Assembly (NCBI GenBank): GCA_025738555.1
Contig: JAOVFP010000003.1
Span: 3,658,001-3,722,000, forward strand
Direction of reading: 5' to 3'
DNA: 64,000 nt
DNA from: Cyathus striatus
Lineage: Eukaryota > Basidiomycota > Agaricomycetes > Agaricales > Nidulariaceae
This document shows, one piece after another, positions 59,960-64,000 of this stretch; position 1 is the first letter of the stretch; every line of letters starts with the position of its first letter. The notes beneath the pieces were generated by a model. That model made no database searches and was not told where the DNA came from. It saw nothing but the letters and a program-made list of their open reading frames with translations. The translations under genes were made by a program, and so were the position numbers.

Positions 59960-60200
59960 ACCACAGCACCAATCTTTATATACAGCCTTTGCTGTACATA
60001 CAAGCTTTCTCAGTGTTTCTAGCAGTCATTGTTACCCTATACAGCTTTAGCCATATACTCTAGAAACTCCCACAGTTCATCTCTTATATACAGCCTTTGC
60101 TGTACCATATCAGTCATGGGCCAAGCTCTAAGCAAACCTAGCAAAGCCCCACAGTTCATCTCCCATTTACAGTCTTTACTGTACATCCCATATCATAGGA
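59960..60200. repeat. Three copies of a TACAGCCTTTGCTGTA hairpin unit
   Basis: TATATACAGCCTTTGCTGTA appears at about 59,977 and 60,088, and TTTACAGTCTTTACTGTA at 60,166. Each is preceded by CA-rich text, the last two by ACAGTTCATCTC. Spacing is about 80-110 bp. Confidence 0.7.
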
Positions 60201-60329
60201 GTTTGCAGAAATACATATGATCAGTATCCCTCAACCCCCAGGTGCTAGGTACAAATAAAGTCACTTCCTGCCAAACACCTAAGGTATCAATTACCTTGAA
60301 CAACATCAGTTGAAATATTTGCACTGGGA

Positions 60330-62430
60330 CCAAAAATGTGTGCACCAAACAATGCCTGAAATGTTTGTGCTCACATCAAAAGTGCACTTTGGCCATCATA
60401 CTACTGCAAATCTGCTAAAATAAACTAACAAAGTTGTTAATAGACTTTATGCATGATTAACTTGTTCAGGGCACCACTGGCTCACTGATACATATTACTG
60501 ATCAACAATCTGTGGGGAGAAAATGCGGATATAGACTGATAAAGACGAAATCTGGATTGACCAGGATAAAGATCTTGTCTGACCTGGAACTTGCATTGAG
60601 CATGCCTAGACTGCACAATACCTGGCTTCATGCTGACCGAAATATCTGCCAGAGATGTATAAAAGAGCAATGAAACTTTTACATATTTCCACTTCAAGAT
60701 ATAGGTACTTGTAAGTAATGAGCCAAAGAGGTAAGGAACATCTAGGTAGGTGATTCAATATGGTATATATGCTAATGTTACAATAGGTGTAGTACATATT
60801 ACTAGTCATAGTCATGTACTACATTGTGACATTATATCTAAGCTGAATTCAAATAGAAAGCCCTGCAGCTTGCTGTTATAAATCATTATTTAAGTTCTAC
60901 ATGTGTAATAAATAAAAGGAAAAAAGTTTCGTCATTTATTAGGCAACATTATACATAATTTCAAGCCATTGTATGATGTGCATTTATTGTAAGACTCAAC
61001 AGAAAGCCTTATAATCCATCTACTTGTGTGTCATTTACATGACATTTTAAGGCTCTCTGTGAAGCCTTTCAATCCTATTTAAGGATCTGTGCTCAACAAT
61101 ATGCATTGCAAGGTGAGTGTTGCCTTAGGGCCTCACAATTCCCCTTAATCTGAGTCAATTGTGTGGCAAACTAGATTTTCATGACATGGTAATTTGTGTA
61201 TTTCCCTTGTCAACCAATTTCATTCCAACCCAACAAGCTTAACAAAAAGCAAAACTGATCTTTAAACAGCCATTGAGAAATATGGAGACCATAAATTTGA
61301 TGCACACAGCAATAATTATATAGTATTACTGAAGTTCTAAAGTCCAAGAAAACTTTTCACTCATCTAAATTACTTATCCTGCAGCCTAGTCACAGGGTAC
61401 TTTAATTTATATGTCTTATAAATAAATATCTATAAAAACAGAATTTTGGTCTCAAAATGCTCATGAGTATGCTCAAGCACACACAATGCAACCCTGATGA
61501 AGGTGCCTGACCCCAAGCATGCCAACCAAACTTTATAACTGAAAAAAAGAGTAACTGAAGATTAAATCTAGATCTTAAATCAGCAAGCAAGTTGCTGAAT
61601 CACAGAATTTGAATTTATTTGATGGATTTGAGTGTGGTGCTCCAGCTTTCCATAGGACAATGCATATATAACCCTAACAGGGTCTCGGCTAGTATTAATT
61701 ACTAAGCATTGACTAAGCTTAGAACTCATTGATGTTGCTAACAAGTATGTTGTTTTCAGTCTTATTGCCATTGTATAATGTTTCTATTGAAGCTACAGCT
61801 TTCATGCAGACTTGCTACAATATTAAGACATGGATACATCCTATTTAAGTCGAATCATCAGCTTCATTTAGTCTGTAACTTAAAATTCTCCTCAAATAGA
61901 CCATAAAGAATGAAATAAGCCATGCATATCATATCCATGCATACACTGCAAATAAAATTGCAAAAAATCTGATCTATGATGTTCTGCGATGGTTCATGCA
62001 TATATATCCATTTCCAGAAGTCTAAGTCTCTTCAGGCATGTTGTTTAAGTGGTGTATTGATTTTTGTATATATGGTCTAAATTGTTATTCTGCTACTACT
62101 ATACTAAAAACTAGCATTATGACCTAAGATATATAGCAACACCAGTGGCTTTCATTTTGATCAATCCCTGTCACTGACTAGTGGGGGCACACACTAGATG
62201 GTCAGTGAGAGGTCATTAATTGCATTCTAGGTCTAAGCACAATCAATAATTAGTATGGAATCAATAGTAAACTAGAAATCATTGTAATATAAATCAATTA
62301 GAAATGAAATCAATGGAGATCAGTCCAAAATCAATCAATCTGAAAAATCATTAAAACTAAAAATCAATCAGAATGAAATCTATACAGAAATTAATTCAAA
62401 TCCTTCGGTCCTCCACTACAGCTCAACATA
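60330..62430. other. Long stretch with no recognised gene
   Basis: AT-rich sequence with scattered stops in all frames. At 62,240-62,400 TCAAT(A/C)AG and GAAATCAAT words repeat loosely. No domain, RNA gene or transposon end supported. Confidence 0.35.
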
Positions 62431-62754
62431 CAAGTAGGCAGTATTTACACTCCCCCCCCTTCACCATGAATTCACATGAATTTCACCAAGAGTTCACATA
62501 TTCACATGAAATTCACATGAATATCACCTATTTGACATAAAATTCACATGAACTTCATGTGATTTTGAATATTTTCTAAAAAGCATAGGTTCATGAACTT
62601 TCATGTATTCTAGGTGAAATTAAAGTGAAAATATTGTGAAATTCACATGAAAAATTGAGTTAAATTCATTTAAAAACATGGAGAAAATGAATTTATTTAT
62701 TGATCATGTGACTAATTTACATATTACAAAGCAACAATAGTATTACATAATGTC

Positions 62755-63300
62755 CCCCAATTTCCTGCCCTTGCATTTGATGTCCCATTCCCTGCTTCCC
62801 CATGCCTCCTGCCCCTCCACTCGCTGCACACCTCATCCCGTTCGTTATCCTGCCCCTCCACTCACTGTGTGCCTCATCCCGCTCATTATCCTGCCCCTCC
62901 ACTCGCTGTGCACCCCATTCCACTCACTATCTCCACCCCTCCACTCACTGTATGGCCCATCCTGCTCATTATTCCACCCCTCTGCTTGTTATCCCGCCCC
63001 TCTGCTCATTGTGCGCCCTAACACACTTGCCATCCCATCCTTCCCACCTCTCTGCTCATTGTGAGCTCTAACGCACTCATCATCCTGCTCTTCCTGCCAT
63101 ATGCGCTCGTCATCCCGCCCCTCCCACCCCACCATCCTGCCCCTCGCACTCGCTGTGCACCTCCCACTTTCCCACACTCTCGTTGTTACTGTATTTGTCC
63201 TTGATGGAGAAAGAGAAGGGAGGGAGTGAAATAGGAGGTGGAAGGATGAAGGAGTGGAAGAGAGAAAACAGGGAGAGGGGAGAGGGAGGGGAGAAAGGAG
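62755..63300. repeat. Pyrimidine-rich minisatellite with purine tract
   Basis: Units like CCTGCCCCTCCACTCGCTGTGCACC repeat to 63,170, then GAGAAGGGAGGGAG-type purine sequence to 63,300. It occupies the same slot, next to the tRNA-like unit, as the minisatellites in the three other elements. Confidence 0.85.
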
Positions 63301-63444
63301 TGAATAATGGTGATGTGGCAAGAAGCAAGAATCAACAATGATGCAACATGTTTTGGTCATGTGATATTTCAATCATGTGACAATGTATTAGAAAGCGGAG
63401 GGTTGGTGGGGGTATGTAGTGTGGGAAATAACTTGTTTACAAAA

Positions 63445-63560
63445 GTCTTCATAGTGCAGTAGTTAATTGCTGTATTGTGGGAAAAATCATTAGTCATCAC
63501 TCCGAGGCTGCTGGTTCAATTCTGGCTGGGGTTATTATTTACTATGTGCATTTATTTTTA
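63445..63560 (+). ncRNA. tRNA-like Pol III unit facing the L end
   Basis: A box TAGTGCAGTAGTTAATTGC (63,452-63,470), B box GGTTCAATTC (63,513-63,522) and TTTTT (63,555-63,559). The T arm pairs: GCTGG with CTGGC around TTCAATT, two wobbles. TTATTAGTAAG after the terminator matches the other copies. The A box is about 350 bp from the element end. Confidence 0.68.
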
Positions 63561-63808
63561 TTATTAGTAAGCAATACTATGAAATGCAATTGAAGCTCAC
63601 TACTATTGTATAAGTTTCATGTGAATTTCTAGTGAATTTTACATGAATTTCACCAAGTGACATGAATACCTGGTGAAAAAATTCATGTGAAATTCAGGTG
63701 AAATTATTAGCAGTGTTCTCACTGAAATTCAGCAAAAATAATGCAAAAAAGTTCACCTAAATTTCACATGAACTTCACATGTAAGGGGGGGGGGAGTGTA
63801 AAGAGCTC

Positions 63809-64000
63809 GCTTCAACACACCCATAGAAGGCAGACACAACTCCAAAAGCACCTGGATTTAAATTAACACCTTTTTTGGGTTTGTAACCTAGAAGCTCAAC
63901 AATGAAAGCTTGCATCATAATGTTGAAAAATTGAGCACCAACAATAGGATTTTGAGTAATCAGTGATGCAAGTGAGAAATAAACAGATTGAGAGTTATTT
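63809..64000 (-). pseudogene. Helitron Rep (helicase-like N-terminal) fragment
   Basis: The minus strand is open through the window edge and reads SLASLITQNPIVGAQFFNIM, then AFIVELLGYKPKKG and PGAFGVVSAFYGCVEA. This is the segment of Helitron Rep proteins just before the conserved QGRG(S/T)LH motif. The L end at 63,808 interrupts it exactly there, and the continuation is not found at the other side of the transposon. Confidence 0.75.

Larger units (their letters stand above)
62439..63808 (-). mobile_element. Short L/R-end transposon (TTCACATGAA family) with tRNA-like unit
   Basis: R end CAGTATTTACACTCCCC (62,439) and L end (reverse complement GAGCTCTTTACACTCCCC, finishing at 63,808). Arms are TTCACATGAA arrays; the L-side array shares ATTATTAGCAGTGTTCTCAC with the element at 47,697-48,777. 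Inside are the tRNA-like unit and a minisatellite, no transposase. Flanks CAAGTAGG and GCTTCAAC do not match, and only the right flank is Helitron sequence, so one side has been rearranged. Confidence 0.72.

Overview
The window reads as a transposon-dominated stretch of a filamentous basidiomycete genome, probably Agaricomycetes. The evidence is family content: KDZ-associated CxC5/CxC6 transposases, a Ty3/gypsy chromovirus, an NLR with a WD40 tail, a basidiomycete-type flavin monooxygenase, and short GT-AG introns of about 41-57 nt. No ordinary intact host gene was found. The recognisable host-type genes (glutamine synthetase-like, monooxygenase, NLR, cysteine-cluster protein) are all broken.

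Layout. 1-7,680: minus-strand Ty3/gypsy element with LTRs, whose gag carries a 1.2-kb foldback transposon (5,630-6,857). 9,562-12,784: non-coding 3.2-kb transposon. 13,020-14,304: glutamine synthetase-like pseudogene. 14,305-21,688: first KDZ-type element (two genes). 22.2 kb: Tc1/mariner-like remnant. 24,360-33,873: second KDZ-type element, complete, with an 8-bp target-site duplication (TSD). 34,850-36,904: Harbinger-like element. 36.6-40.7 kb: CpG-retaining island with a flavin monooxygenase pseudogene. 40.8-42.8 kb: NLR C-terminal fragment. 43-46.6 kb and 50.8-54.9 kb: nested repeat arrays and foldbacks. 46.7-47.7 kb: cysteine-cluster protein. 47.7-48.8 kb: nested transposon. 49.4-50.8 kb: second chromovirus fragment. 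57.5 kb: solo LTR. 62.4-63.8 kb: another short transposon of the same type, abutting a Helitron Rep fragment.

The most striking content is one transposon superfamily under several disguises. Its ends follow a shared asymmetric code. The L end reads GAG(G/C)TC + (A/T)TT(A/G)CACTCC, and the R end reads CAGTA(C/T) + the same block. Behind each end lies a family-specific array of short motifs (GTCCAGGTAGA, TTCACGTGAA, TACAGAATCTG and others). Four insertions have matching 8-bp flanks: three exact and one 7 of 8. Four elements also carry, 300-420 bp inside the L end, an outward-facing tRNA-like unit (A box, B box, T-run terminator), followed by a hairpin-bearing pyrimidine/purine minisatellite. 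The two large members encode a lysine-tailed accessory protein and a CxC5-CxC6 DDE transposase.

Decay is dominated by loss of CpG. Premature stops in nearly every pseudogene are TGA at arginine positions, as expected from CGA to TGA. Two arms of one Harbinger-like element differ mainly at CpG sites, which places a likely methylation boundary near 36.6 kb.
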